Shown one piece after another: positions 51,648 through 62,114 of a stretch of DNA of 64,000 nucleotides. Below the pieces are notes generated by a model. That model ran no database searches, had not been told where the DNA came from, and worked only from the letters and a program-made list of their open reading frames with translations. The DNA lies in the NCBI RefSeq assembly GCF_042100115.1, contig NC_091273.1:2418001-2482000 (forward strand), read 5' to 3'. Every line of letters starts with the position of its first letter. Position 1 is the first letter of the stretch. The position numbers and the translations under genes are program-made. The DNA is from Alternaria dauci. Taxonomy: Eukaryota; Ascomycota; Dothideomycetes; Pleosporales; Pleosporaceae.

Positions 51648-53485
51648 ATGGGTCTCATCAAAGCTCAGGATGGTACCTCCGACCCCATCATCACCCGCAT
51701 GGTGGAGCAGGACAAGGTGCGATGGTGGAAGAAACCGAATCTGCGAATCATGTACATCTGGCTCTTCTGCTGCTGCATGGGCGTCGAAATTACTTCCGGC
51801 TTTGATTCTCAGCTCATTGGCACGCTCCAGTTTTCGGTCCCTTTCAACACATGTAAGTTTTGAATGTGGTCGTCCCTAGGCTAATGGAGCTGACAGTCGC
51901 AGATTTTGGAGAAGGATACAAGGACGAAGATGGCGAAGCCAGCATCCAACCCAGGATTATCGGTTTCATGTCATCGTGTTACCAGCTGGGTTCCATTCTC
52001 GCTGTTCCGGTCGCACCATGGCTGAGCCAAAAGTACGGCAGACGCATGTCGATTTTCGTCGGCTCCGCCATCATGGTCGTTGGTGCTTTGCTACAAGGGT
52101 TCGCTCAACACAGTATGTTCACCAATTCTACCAACTACATCATGGCAACTTCGTTAACATATCTAAAGTTGGCATGTACATCATCGCGCGTATGCTACTT
52201 GGTTTTGGTATCCTCTTCGCGATCGTCTCTGGTTCTTCCTTGATTGGAGAGCTAGCTTACCCCAAGGAACGACCCTTTATGACCTCGCTTTTCAACGCTT
52301 CTTACTTCATCGGATCCATTGTTGCCGCTGCCATATCGATCAAAACAACAGAGATGACTGGGAATTGGGGCTGGCGTGTACCATCTCTGCTGCAGATTTG
52401 CCCGTCCGTCTTGCAGATATGCACGGTCTTGTATGGTTCCTAATAAGGATCTGGAGATCTTCCACTGACTTTGACAGCTTGCTACCTGAAAGCCCACGTT
52501 GGCTTGTCAGCCGTGACCGTGACGATAAGGCTTTCGCTGTCCTGACGAAATACCACGCCGAAGGCGACCCAACCTCCATCCTCGTACAAGCTGAGATGGC
52601 GCAGATCCGGTCTACCATCAAACTCGAGATGGAACACTCCAGTCGCTCGTGGAAAGACATGGTACGCACACCTGGTATGCGACGCCGTGTTCTCATCTCG
52701 TGCTTCCTCGGTCTCTTCACGCAGATGAGCGGCAACACTTTGCTTTCTTACTACCAAAATCTGCTGTTCAAGCTGATGGGATACACGACCAAATTCGCCA
52801 AAACACGCATCAACATCGCTAATCAATGCTGGAGTCTGATCAATGCTGTCATCATCGCGCTAGTCGTCACTCGATTCCCTCGTCGCTGGATGTTCATGCT
52901 TTCCGCTGGCTCTATGACCATGGTCTTCATGGCCATGACCATTTCCTTCCAGCGCCTCCAGCTTGCTGATTCTCAGGGAACCAAGAATCAAGCTGCACAA
53001 ATCGCCTCGCTCGTGTTCTTCTTCGCGTACTCGCCTTGCTACAACATCGGCAACAACTCCCTCACATACACCTACCTGGTCGAACTCTTCCCCTACGCCC
53101 AGCGAACCATGGGTATCGGTGTTGAACAAATGTTTGGAAAGCTTGCCGGATTTTTCTCCGTCTACGTCAACCCGATTGCGCTCTCTGCTATCCAGTGGAA
53201 GTACTTTGCTGTCTACTGTGGATGGATTACCTTTGAATTCATGTTTGTGTACTTCATGTACCCCGAGACGTACAACCGCACGCTTGAGGAACTTGCTTTC
53301 TGTAAGTATAGATTGGGGACATTCTCTGCCGAGCAGTTGCTAACTTCAGTGCAGTATTCGAAGACAAGGAGCTTGCAGACGAGGCGGTTAGAGCTGTTGA
53401 GAAGACGGTTAACCACGGTCATATCGAGGGAGTGACTACCGAGCATGGCAAGATGAACACCACTACCATCGAACGCGCCACCTAA
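51648..53485 (+). CDS. MFS sugar transporter (lactose permease-like)
   Basis: Five exons, 51648-51852, 51903-52112, 52169-52430, 52478-53301, 53355-53485; all introns 46-56 nt with standard borders and frame kept. 543 residues with about 12 membrane segments. Sugar-porter signatures are present: GFDSQLIGTLQ in helix 1, SQKYGRRMS after helix 2, RMLLGFG in helix 4, LPESPRWLVSRDR after helix 6, YYQNLLFKLMG in helix 7, and a PETYNRTLEEL end signature before the cytosolic tail. The tail from the last exon is charged and includes VEKTVNHGHIEGV. It imports a mono- or disaccharide by proton symport at the plasma membrane; substrate is undetermined. A TATA box suggests inducible expression. Confidence 0.93.
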
Positions 53486-54213
53486 ACCGAGTTTAGCCAC
53501 GTATTTGTTGCTTTTCCGCCATTGTATCTGGCGTAGTAGTCCCACCCGAGGTCGCTGTCACTTGGCAAATACGTCATCTTTGCATGTCCACGCTTTACAA
53601 GACATCTACATTGTCACATGTACTCATGTCTTTAATGAAGAAAACAGAAGCGTAATGAAATGTCTCTCTAAGCTAGGAATGACGTGAAACTGAAATGGGT
53701 GGTGAGACATTCGCGATAAGCTTTCATGCCTGTACAACGTCCAAACACCACACTTTAGTTCGTGCCGTCACAATAACTCTAGTCAATCTTTGACTATGGG
53801 TGACCAACCACAATTACCTTTACGATTTTATCACTTCAGCTTCCTCAATCCTTCTCTCCTGTTTCGCTGCCAACAATTCTTCTTTTGAGACTTTGTCTAC
53901 AACCAGTTTTCCAGTTTGGTCGTGATGAGACATCAAACTTAGGATCATTGTTTGTGTTTCTGCGGCGATTGAAAAATTGTTTACGTTGAAACTCCGATTA
54001 CATGATATAAGCTACTCTGTCCCATGATTCCTTGCATTCTGACGAAATAGTCACTTCAAAATGGCAGCATAACACTGCTGTATATCCGGGTTTTTTCCAA
54101 GGCACAAATCGATTGTCTATTCTTCCACTATAACCAACATCTTCAACGCAGTTTCCAACACATATATACATAAATTGTCAAACCCAACCGCGATTAAGAC
54201 CTGAGGCTAAAGA
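53486..54213. other. intergenic region, relatively AT-rich
   Basis: No gene, repeat or RNA recognised. Confidence 0.45.
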
Positions 54214-54768
54214 TCAAACATCATTCTGTGGCCCCCGATCCTTCCTCGCTTTCTTCATAGCCGTATTCTCTTGCGGCGATTCCGTCTTCGCTGGCGGAGG
54301 AGACGCGGATACAGCAGCAGCATCCAGCAACACACTACCAGCTTCTTGAGGCCGATTAGGAGCAGGACTAGGCGAAGGTGGCGTCGCCCAGCGATTTGGT
54401 GTCAGAACCGGTGTCAGGACTGCAGTAACCGTTCGCTCGCTATCAGTAACCGTTCGCTCACTGTCAGTAATCGTTCTTTCGTCATCGCTCTCAAGGGAAA
54501 CATCAGACTCCTTCATCGCCAACAGTATATATGCGGCATCTTCGTCTTCTTTGGGATGTACGACCGGCTTTACCACTGTAAGCAAAGTGGCGGCAGCTTC
54601 TAGTTCTTCCGCAGTATAGTTCCTAGGAGCGGTGTTAATCGTGCTGGAGCGGGTGGTAGTTGCATTGGAAATTGGGTTGGAGTTCGAGTGAGTCTCGGCG
54701 GCGGCAGCGAGTTGCTCTAGTGGTGTCATCATGGTCGTTTTGGGCGTGATTGGTGGTTGATTTGACAT
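54214..54768 (-). CDS. hypothetical low-complexity protein with SERTVTD repeats
   Basis: Single exon, 184 residues from an ATG at 54768. It is Thr/Ser/Pro/Ala-rich and probably disordered. A tandem repeat near residues 98-115 reads TITDSERTVTDSERTVT, from a 21-bp DNA repeat, with each unit holding Ser/Thr followed by acidic residues (possible casein-kinase sites). Thr-Pro sites follow (VLTPVLTPNRWATPPSPSP). The end is basic (KKARKDRG), possibly nuclear. A short Leu/Ala helix (EELEAAATLLTVV) near 55 is the only ordered-looking part. Function unknown. Confidence 0.55.
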   Translation of the reverse strand: MSNQPPITPKTTMMTPLEQLAAAAETHSNSNPISNATTTRSSTINTAPRNYTAEELEAAATLLTVVKPVVHPKEDEDAAYILLAMKESDVSLESDDERTITDSERTVTDSERTVTAVLTPVLTPNRWATPPSPSPAPNRPQEAGSVLLDAAAVSASPPPAKTESPQENTAMKKARKDRGPQNDV

Positions 54769-55080
54769 ACTGGCGGCTTGATGGTGGGATGGTCAGTTGG
54801 AGGGTAGACAGAAAGGTAGTGGAGTTGGAGTTGAGGCTTTTGGTGAAGGAAAGGGCGATTTTCCATGATGTGGATTAGTTAAAGACCTTCCTTAAGTAAC
54901 CACTCTTTTATAAAATACAAGGGGCACTGTTGGAGGATTAATAGATCCATCTATCATAGTGAACGACCGCTGAAGCCGCTGTGCAAAGACACAAAAGTCA
55001 GTCATCAACATATGGGAGGAAACATGGCTAGATGAAAGCTGATCGTGATATCCAGGTTTCACACCCTTCTTAGTAAAGCC
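54769..55080. other. intergenic spacer
   Basis: Promoter of the gene ending at 54214 and 3' end of the next minus-strand gene; nothing else seen. Confidence 0.4.
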
Positions 55081-55897
55081 CTACTCTAAGTCTTTTCTTA
55101 CACAATGCTCGTTCCAACAATCATCTTTTGCCATCAATATCTCTGCTTCTTCTAGAATCTGCTCAACCGCATTGGCTTTCGGTTTTTGTCCCAAAAATTT
55201 GTAACCTTTAGCTATCGTGACCTTCTCGTTCGCTAGATCAGCAGGGAAACTCTTGGGTCGGGGTGGAGATTCGAGAAACTTGACCAGCTCTTCTGCTCGA
55301 CGTCCGGAGGGGCTATCATACACGAACTTGAAGTCATTTGCTGCGAATGGCATGAATCGTTCACTCTCATCGAGGTTCAGTGGCTGTAGTGTTGAGAGCT
55401 GAGCCTGAAGTTTGAATTGAGACGACTCTTCTTTGGCAACGGATGCACCAGTCTTGTTTCGGCTCGATCGTCTTAGTGTCAAGGGAGTATGCGGATTCTC
55501 TTTCTTTATCAAATTCTTTGACTCCTCAGTGACTTCGGAAGCAAGCGCATTCGTCAACCGCTGAATGAAGGCTTTGCTTGAAGAATCAGATAGATCTTGA
55601 CTCGCCATCCCCATCAAGATAAGAGCAGCGGTAAAGTCGTCATTACTCACATCATCATTAAGTGAGCTTCGTATAGCACTTTCAGTCTCAGCTGAATCAG
55701 AACTTTCACTGCCTTCTTTGCCTTCGAGCGTTACCAGGAGTTGAATGATGTTCGAGCTCTGTGGCCGCCTCAGTGTCTTTGTCTGTTATTTGCTTATGTG
55801 TCTGCTGATATACCAATGATTCCGCGGGCTTCCGTTTCATCAATGTCTCCTTCTTCGGCTTGCTCGATTCTAGTGCCTTGGAACTGTTCCTCGACAT
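55081..55897 (-). CDS. hypothetical protein, two exons
   Basis: Exons 55897-55814 and 55758-55081, joined by a 55-nt intron (gtatat donor, ccacag acceptor, phase 0); 253 residues. The splice joins a basic N-terminus (KPKKETLMKRKPAESL) to SSNIIQLLVTLEGKEGSESS, after which the frame stays open to the stop. The region with DDFTAALILMGMASQ looks like an amphipathic helix near residue 65. The middle is Lys/Glu/Ser-rich (LRRSSRNKTG). The C-terminal part has ERFMPFAANDFKFVYDSPSG and ends with acidic helices. No family recognised; the basic patches suggest a nuclear protein. The junction is a by-eye model. Confidence 0.55.
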
Positions 55898-56067
55898 GTG
55901 ACAATGGATGTCTGTCTCACAGTGTTAGACAAATTGTCTTATACAATGGTACGCTAGATCTGTATCACAGCGGTACAAGACGGTGTCATAAACATTTGAT
56001 ACATGTAACTGATATATTCGATGGATGAGCCACGTACCTGTTGTGACTTCGTCACACTAGCAAACCA

Positions 56068-56718
56068 CTACATTGTCCTCCCATCCAGATTAGGCCAACT
56101 CTCACCTGGCTGTCCCGACCAGTCCCGGTCACGCCACGCTGTAGGGTCGCCTTTCATAGTCTTTTCTTTCTCAATGGCCCTTTCTGGGAACGATCCCGGC
56201 CAACCGTCTTGTCGCCATTCATGTAATCTCCAGGACGCATGATAGCTTAATGTGTCGTCGCTAGCCTCTATACGCGGTTCTGCATACGTTGGATCGATTG
56301 GTAAGAGGAGTTTCTTCTGGAAAACAAGGTCGGACGGATCGGCGCGTTTGATCCCCAATATTGTCTCAATCTTGGCTTCAGCCTCTGACTCGACGTCGAC
56401 ATGGTTTACGTTTTTGTTTTTGACTTTCTCGATAGCCTCATCATATACAGCGAGGGTCGCTCTTCGGTCTCTCGGAGAGCAAAGATCGCTTTCGGGATCA
56501 ATCGGTACCTTCTTGATGAAACGAAGTCGGCTTTCGCAGAGGCGAGCTGAGAGGGGCAGCGCACCGCCACCGATATTTGAGGGCGTGATATCGGGTGCTT
56601 CTAGAGCGTCAATGTGCAGGAAGTCGCCCATAGATAGACCAGTCCGTCTAGTAGGTCCAGCCACAGGTGGAGTGTTGCATCGTCCTGGAACGTAAGTGGC
56701 GTTCGGCGAGTAAGACAT
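56068..56718 (-). CDS. hypothetical protein
   Basis: Single exon, 216 residues from the ATG at 56718; the frame is open upstream to 56922 without protein character. The sequence holds Pro-rich and Arg-rich segments (CNTPPVAGPTRRTGLSMGDF), then an ordered-looking stretch with DALEAPDITPSNIGGGALPL, a helix around EAIEKVKNKNVNHVDVESEA, and a Trp-rich acidic/basic tail (WRLHEWRQDGWPGSFP; WRDRDWSGQPGESWP). No recognised domain. The Trp-rich tail is unusual. It lies on the same strand as the two unknown genes downstream of it. Confidence 0.5.
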   Translation of the reverse strand: MSYSPNATYVPGRCNTPPVAGPTRRTGLSMGDFLHIDALEAPDITPSNIGGGALPLSARLCESRLRFIKKVPIDPESDLCSPRDRRATLAVYDEAIEKVKNKNVNHVDVESEAEAKIETILGIKRADPSDLVFQKKLLLPIDPTYAEPRIEASDDTLSYHASWRLHEWRQDGWPGSFPERAIEKEKTMKGDPTAWRDRDWSGQPGESWPNLDGRTM

Positions 56719-57009
56719 GAGTGACGTAGTGCGACAAGTCAATTCCAACTGGCAGGCAGAAAATAGTACTATGTTGAGTCGGGGGTATGATTTATACAGG
56801 AAGGTTCCAGGGTGGCAGAGGAATGACTGACAGGTCAGCGTGATCGCTTCCTGATGAGGGGGCCTGCACAACAAACGCGCTATTCCACGTTCGGAAAGCA
56901 GACAGAAACGGTACGCTTCCAAGTTCAGGCACCTGCAACTGCAAGCGATAAGGGCTGAATCTTACTGTGCGATACTTAATGCTTCAGAGGTGTTGGACAG
57001 TGTGCCTCT

Positions 57010-58286
57010 TTACTCAGAGCTGAAAGCCACGTCCTCATTGTACTTATACTCCGGTTGTTTACGTTCTGGTGTGTATGAAGTAGGCTTTGCATGGGCGTAT
57101 CGTCTGCATGGGTACCAGTCGAAAACTGTCTCCGGCTCGCTGACCTCACGCATGCAAATTCTTGAATGGTATCAGATGATGTTCGTTGAATTACATTAGT
57201 GGTACTTACTGCCTGTTCCTCGCTCGCCACCAAGACCCCAGCGCAAAAAGAACGACAACGCAAAGTTTTCCCAGGTTCTCTATTCCCTGAGTTCAGAAGG
57301 CGGGCGTATAGTGGTGGCTCCTTCTGGGTGTTGCGAATGCTCTCACGGCCGCACTCGCAATGAAGAAAATGATCCAAACCCAAGAGTTGATAACCGTCTT
57401 CAAAAGCTGTTTGCGGCTTTCTGACCAATATCAACCGCGCTGAGAATGCGCTAAAGGAACGAGGGAAATACCGTTGCCGATTGCTTGTGAGCACCGCATG
57501 ACTTACTTGCCAGACCTTGACAGAGCAGCTTTGCGAGATCTCTGCCGGATTTTTCGCCGTTTCCTCGAGACTACGGTTGCGGAATCGGTCTCGACGTATG
57601 TTGTAGAGAAACAGGTCGAGGCGGCTGTAGAATCACTTGTGGTTGTTGTCTCAGGTGAAGACTGTTGTACCTACCGAAGATGAGAAGATATCATGATCAA
57701 GATGCGAGACAACATACCTGAGCCGCAAGCAGATCTTCAGCACGCTCGTATAACGAAGGCACGGTAATATAATACTCGCGAGCCCAGCGTGACATCATGC
57801 GCCCTGGATAGGTGGGAGGATAGCCCTACAGTATGTAAGTCTCATGGTAGGTTGGTGAACGAGGTGACTAACCCACCTCAACCATGAGCGGCGTCCCACT
57901 TGCAAGAGTCTCAATCCGTTCCTTCATGATGACGTTCAACCGGCCGTAGAAACAAGGTGCTATAGTCATAGCGTCCGCACCTTCGGCCGTGATCTGAAGC
58001 AATTCTTGTTGTAGCTCCATAATATCTTGGTGTAGACCGAGGAAGAGTAAAAGGAAGTCGTTGCGGTCTTGCTGGGTGGGCTCACCTGCGATACACTATC
58101 AGCTTGATGAAATTAAAAACGTACATGACGAGGGAGGGGACGCGCACCGTACTCAGCTGCATAGATAGCGTCGATTTCGTACTGACGCGGGATATTGGAT
58201 CGACCATCGCAATCGCGGAGTTGCTGAGGGAGCTGAGGTGGAGGCCCTGTTCTCTTGACTCCGCTGTCGCGGCGATACTTCGGCAT
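57010..58286 (-). CDS. hypothetical membrane protein rebuilt from seven short exons
   Basis: Exons: 58286-58148, 58085-57877, 57825-57718, 57661-57507, 57416-57347, 57286-57210, 57139-57010; 295 residues. Exons 1-4 and 5-7 chain with consistent phases and good borders (gtgcgc, gtgggt, gtatgt, gtaagt, gtgaga, gtaagt donors; AG acceptors). The N-terminal part is soluble (QYEIDAIYAAEYGEPTQQDR; FLLLFLGLHQDIMELQQELL; GYPPTYPGRMMSRWAREYY). Next comes a Ser/Thr-rich then Arg/Lys-rich linker, then two adjacent hydrophobic segments (VINSWVWIIFFIASAA and LGKLCVVVLFALGSWW), and a Tyr/Pro-rich tail (DWYPCRRYAHAKPTSYTPER). The least certain join is exon 4 to exon 5 (90-nt intron, gaaag acceptor); a two-gene alternative is possible. 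Function unknown. Confidence 0.55.
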
Positions 58287-59691
58287 GGTGCTGAGTTGAT
58301 GGGCGGGAGATCTGGGACATAAAAGATCAGTACACAAACTGCGCAGAAATTTGGTAGCTTACCTGATGCACGTGAGGTTGTAGCGGGATATTTGTATGAC
58401 TGTTTTACAAGACAGAGTTCGCCCTCACCACGTTCCCCCGGTAACCGCCTACATCGCACATATCACATCCCAACTATGTTCAGATACAGTAGTCGACTTT
58501 ACAGAGGATACTATAAGAAATAACGGAAATGAGAGGCGAGAGGGTAATGCGACAGTCCACATTCCAAGCAGTGTGCCTGAGGGTGACAAAAATCGCAGTT
58601 CATTCGTCCTAGAGTAGACTTCAAGATTGAGCGAAGTGAAGCAACTCATCTCCTCTTCCACAAACCTTGGGGATAAACTGTCTGTACGGCTCTTGGTGGA
58701 ATCACCATTTGCGTCTGTACGGTGACTAGCACTTGAACATATTAACGTCCCGCAAATTCCTTTCACACTGCTTCTGCAGCCCTATCAGAAACTCTACGCC
58801 ATTCGAACTGTTACGTCATGATCCAGTCTAGTAAAAAGAGGCTTTGGGAGTGATAGGCGCATGGCCATCCTCCGGTGAATGTCTTTGGCAAAGTGTGCAA
58901 TCTTCCAGCAACAACAACACAAATCGGAATCGGCGTGCGACTTGTCGTACATCACGCTTTGCGTGTAGTAGCGGCGGTCCTTTCAGCTGTCAACATGGCG
59001 ATGTTGTACTGAAATACTGTTGCCCGCAGCAGAGCATTCCAAATCAAAGCTTTTTCACTATCTCTTTTGATTCACAACAACGTAGCGCCTTTGGTGCGAT
59101 GGGCGCGGGTATACCGGATATAAGGGCTGGGCGTGTCGTGCTCAGAGTGCACCCAGCGAGTCTTTGCTCATCTGGTCATGGGCGTAACATGAGAAGCAAT
59201 AGAACATATGGCTCGCAATGGGAAAGATGAAAGAAAGGTAGGTGTTGAGGGTAAGCGTTGGCTGACCCTGACTGCTAGACGTCACCATCGGAGGTTGGCG
59301 GCTTTTTCCTCCGATGCATCGCCAAGATGACAGGAACGCCCCAAGCGGCGTCAGTCAGCATTATAGTTCATGTCCTGGGGAAGTGATGGCGTATCGCGAT
59401 CAGCTATGTTTTATTGAATGGCACGCTGCTCTCGTATTCTCGTGACGCGTGTCGCTCAGCGATCACGAAGCTGCGCCACACCAGGAATGCCTACGCGCGT
59501 CTCGGTTGGGTCTAGGCTTGTCGCATCCCCTGAGTGCGGGCTGACGCTCGCAACGCGCTTTTTTTGACATCGGGCCATTGCGATGGGGTGAAACACGTTT
59601 TGGACATCTGGACATTTGCGATATCCATCTCTGTCCGCTCCCCTAGCTACTAGACAGACAGACGGATGCTACGCAACAGACGCTAGCGACC
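58287..59691. other. 1.4 kb intergenic region
   Basis: Promoter of the seven-exon gene (minus) and of the glycosyltransferase gene (plus). The frame at 58844-59230 has no motif and no good start. Nothing else recognised. Confidence 0.4.
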
Positions 59692-61113
59692 ATGTCGTCT
59701 TCGTACCGGAAACACATGCCGCGTCCGGCACGCCTCCTCTTCAGCGTCCTGCTCCTATACGGCTTCTTCTGGATCAAGGGATGGCCTCGCACTTACGACG
59801 ACGAAGAACTCCCCCCGAGCAAGCGGCCGCAGCAAGAATCGAACCTCGGCCCACACATAGTCGACCATGACCAGCTCGTCGTCGCCGTCACCACGACCGC
59901 AAACAACGTGTACAGCAAAGTCGCACCCCTCATCCTCAACACCGACGAGCGGGACCATGGCACATTCCTGCTCTTCTCAGACCTCAAAACAGAGATTGGG
60001 AGGTGGCCGGTATTCGACGTCATCTGGCGGTACGGACCTGAGTTCATACAGAAGACGGAGCAGCTGGAACGATACCGTGCTCAGGTCGACTCCGCGCGGA
60101 GGAGCATACCTCTGACCAACTTGAAGAAGCCGGATCCAGAGGAAGAAAGGAGAGACATGAACATACTGGACAAGTACAAGATCCTCGAGACCATGGCGTC
60201 CGCGTGGGAGTACCGGCCAGACCGCAGCTGGTATGTCTTTGCCGGCGACGAGACGTACGTCAACAGGCCGAACCTACTCGACTGGCTGAGCCAATACGAC
60301 CCGGCTTCGATGCACTTCTTCGGCAACCCGCCCGCACCCCCGACGTCGCTTGTCCCCGACCCTTTTGCTGCTGGCGGTACATCCTTCATTCTCTCCAGGC
60401 AGGTCATGGTGGAGTTGTTCAAGAATCGCAAAGATTTCATCCAAATGCGGCGGGAGCACATTTATGAACATACAACAGCGTTCGATCTGGTTTCCAGCGC
60501 CCTGCAGGCCGAACTCAAGCTTGAGTTCACTGTTGTTTGGCCTGGTATTTCTGGCTTTGATCCGAGCACCGTGCCGTTCTCACCTGCTATATGGTGCGAG
60601 CCTGTCCTGATCATGCACCACGTTACCCCAGATATCGGCAGCGATCTGCTCAAACTCGAGAAGGACCGACCTTCCGACCAACCCAGCCTACGCTTCGCTG
60701 ACCTCTGGTACCGCTTCATGACCCCCGAGAACCTGAACTATACGCGTGATGACTGGGACAATCTGTCGTCCGAGTCATCGAACGGACGATGGAACATCCT
60801 CTTTGAAGGCCAACACCCGGACGCCGACCGAGCTAAGAGTGGGGAAGAGTCGCCAGAGGCATGCCAGGCGTCCTGCGACAACAGCAAATACTGCGTTCAA
60901 TGGTCCTACTCGTCGATACCCCAGTATAACTGGAATGACAATCCACAGACCAAGTGCCATCTTAGCAGCAGTATACGCTTCGGAACGCACAAAGGTCCAC
61001 AGAAGTTGAATATTGATGGAGAAACGAGCACGCTCACTTGGAAGAGTGGGTGGAAAAAGGAAAAATTCAAAGAATGGGCGAAGCAGCAACGGTGTAAGGA
61101 GCAGCATCAGTAA
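59692..61113 (+). CDS. GT31-like glycosyltransferase, type II membrane protein, PAN-like tail
   Basis: Single exon, 473 residues. An N-terminal signal anchor (LLFSVLLLYGFFWI, about 15-28) makes it a probable Golgi type II protein. The catalytic part resembles fungal family GT31-like galactosyltransferases: LVVAVTTTANNVYSKVAPLI near 62, TFLLFSDL near 92, KYKILETMASAWEYRPDRSWYVFAGDETYV near 160-190, AAGGTSFILSR near 228 and a WPGISGFDPS loop near 282. The usual metal-binding DxD is represented by GDETY, so DDD-type acidic triplet is reduced. Residues about 385-435 are a Cys-rich PAN/apple-like segment (CQASCDNSKYCVQWSY and later CHLSS) common at the C-terminus of such proteins. It likely adds sugars to proteins or cell-wall glycans in the Golgi. 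Confidence 0.82.
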   Translation: MSSSYRKHMPRPARLLFSVLLLYGFFWIKGWPRTYDDEELPPSKRPQQESNLGPHIVDHDQLVVAVTTTANNVYSKVAPLILNTDERDHGTFLLFSDLKTEIGRWPVFDVIWRYGPEFIQKTEQLERYRAQVDSARRSIPLTNLKKPDPEEERRDMNILDKYKILETMASAWEYRPDRSWYVFAGDETYVNRPNLLDWLSQYDPASMHFFGNPPAPPTSLVPDPFAAGGTSFILSRQVMVELFKNRKDFIQMRREHIYEHTTAFDLVSSALQAELKLEFTVVWPGISGFDPSTVPFSPAIWCEPVLIMHHVTPDIGSDLLKLEKDRPSDQPSLRFADLWYRFMTPENLNYTRDDWDNLSSESSNGRWNILFEGQHPDADRAKSGEESPEACQASCDNSKYCVQWSYSSIPQYNWNDNPQTKCHLSSSIRFGTHKGPQKLNIDGETSTLTWKSGWKKEKFKEWAKQQRCKEQHQ

Positions 61114-62114
61114 TTCGAGAGTATTGTCTTTTTCAGCGTTTTAGCGGTATTCATATTCAACAAAAGTCAACCAAACTCGGGTCCCAAGTGTCTTCTCAGG
61201 CCACTGTTCTATGCATCTCAGCTTCTTTGATTCTACTCGCTTTCTCCTTCATCATTGTTTGATCTTCATTGCTGACTGCGGACCTGCACATTTCCTATCC
61301 TTTGTTAAGTTTCCAGCAAGTGTCAAGGCAATTGCTTATTAGTGGCTGTCTATACAGCCCTACATCGCACTTGAACATTTATACAGCCACGCTTGGAGCA
61401 CAACGCTGGGCTGCACTGATAGCAGAGACTAAAGAGACTGGCGATGCACGCCCTCGACACGATGTGAAATAGAATCTTCATCGAGGAATACGATGGCTGC
61501 GAGGAAATGAAAGATGCACATTGTATTGCATTCAACGCTTCGGGTGTCTGCATTATCATTGCTGCTGCGTTCTCAGCAACTATATTCACTGGCGCGGTGC
61601 TGATAAATAAATACTATGGGTTTCTAATGATAATACAACACTCCACACGAACGCACGGAGTCGCCCACAGTGATGTGTTTGATGCAGCCATTCTTGGCGC
61701 GGGGAGATTGTTAGAGTACACGTCTGCGCCACTGCAATTGTTTTCGCTCGAGAGCTTATCCCATTCGTGTTTTTATTCGCGAGTGCAGCTTGCGCTGCAA
61801 AAATACTCTAGTAATCGTTCTGAATCAATCACGTGCTCTCGCTTGTGCAGATTGGCTGCCTCATCCTTGTCTAGACGACCAACGCTCCTGTAGCCTTCCA
61901 GGCTGCATCTCTCCAGCCTTGCCGCTAACAATTCCCCATCGCCGACTCCTTGGTCATCACGCAGACGAGATCGCGCGACGTTTAGTGCTTTCCTGCATGC
62001 CTCATCACAGATTGTGAGTATCGGGCTGAAGCGTCCCAGCGGCGTCCGGTGGCCAGACGCGCCGCGCGATTTACAACAACAAAGGTCCGTGATCCCTAAC
62101 AAACTGGCCTGACA
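61114..62114. other. 1 kb intergenic region
   Basis: No convincing gene. A 128-codon frame at 61507-61893 starts with a hydrophobic stretch but has no family match and ends in low-quality sequence. Probably UTRs and promoter. Confidence 0.4.

Noticed and set aside
61507..61893. 128-codon plus frame with a hydrophobic start
   Set aside because: No family resemblance and the second half reads as random sequence; it could be revisited with transcript data.
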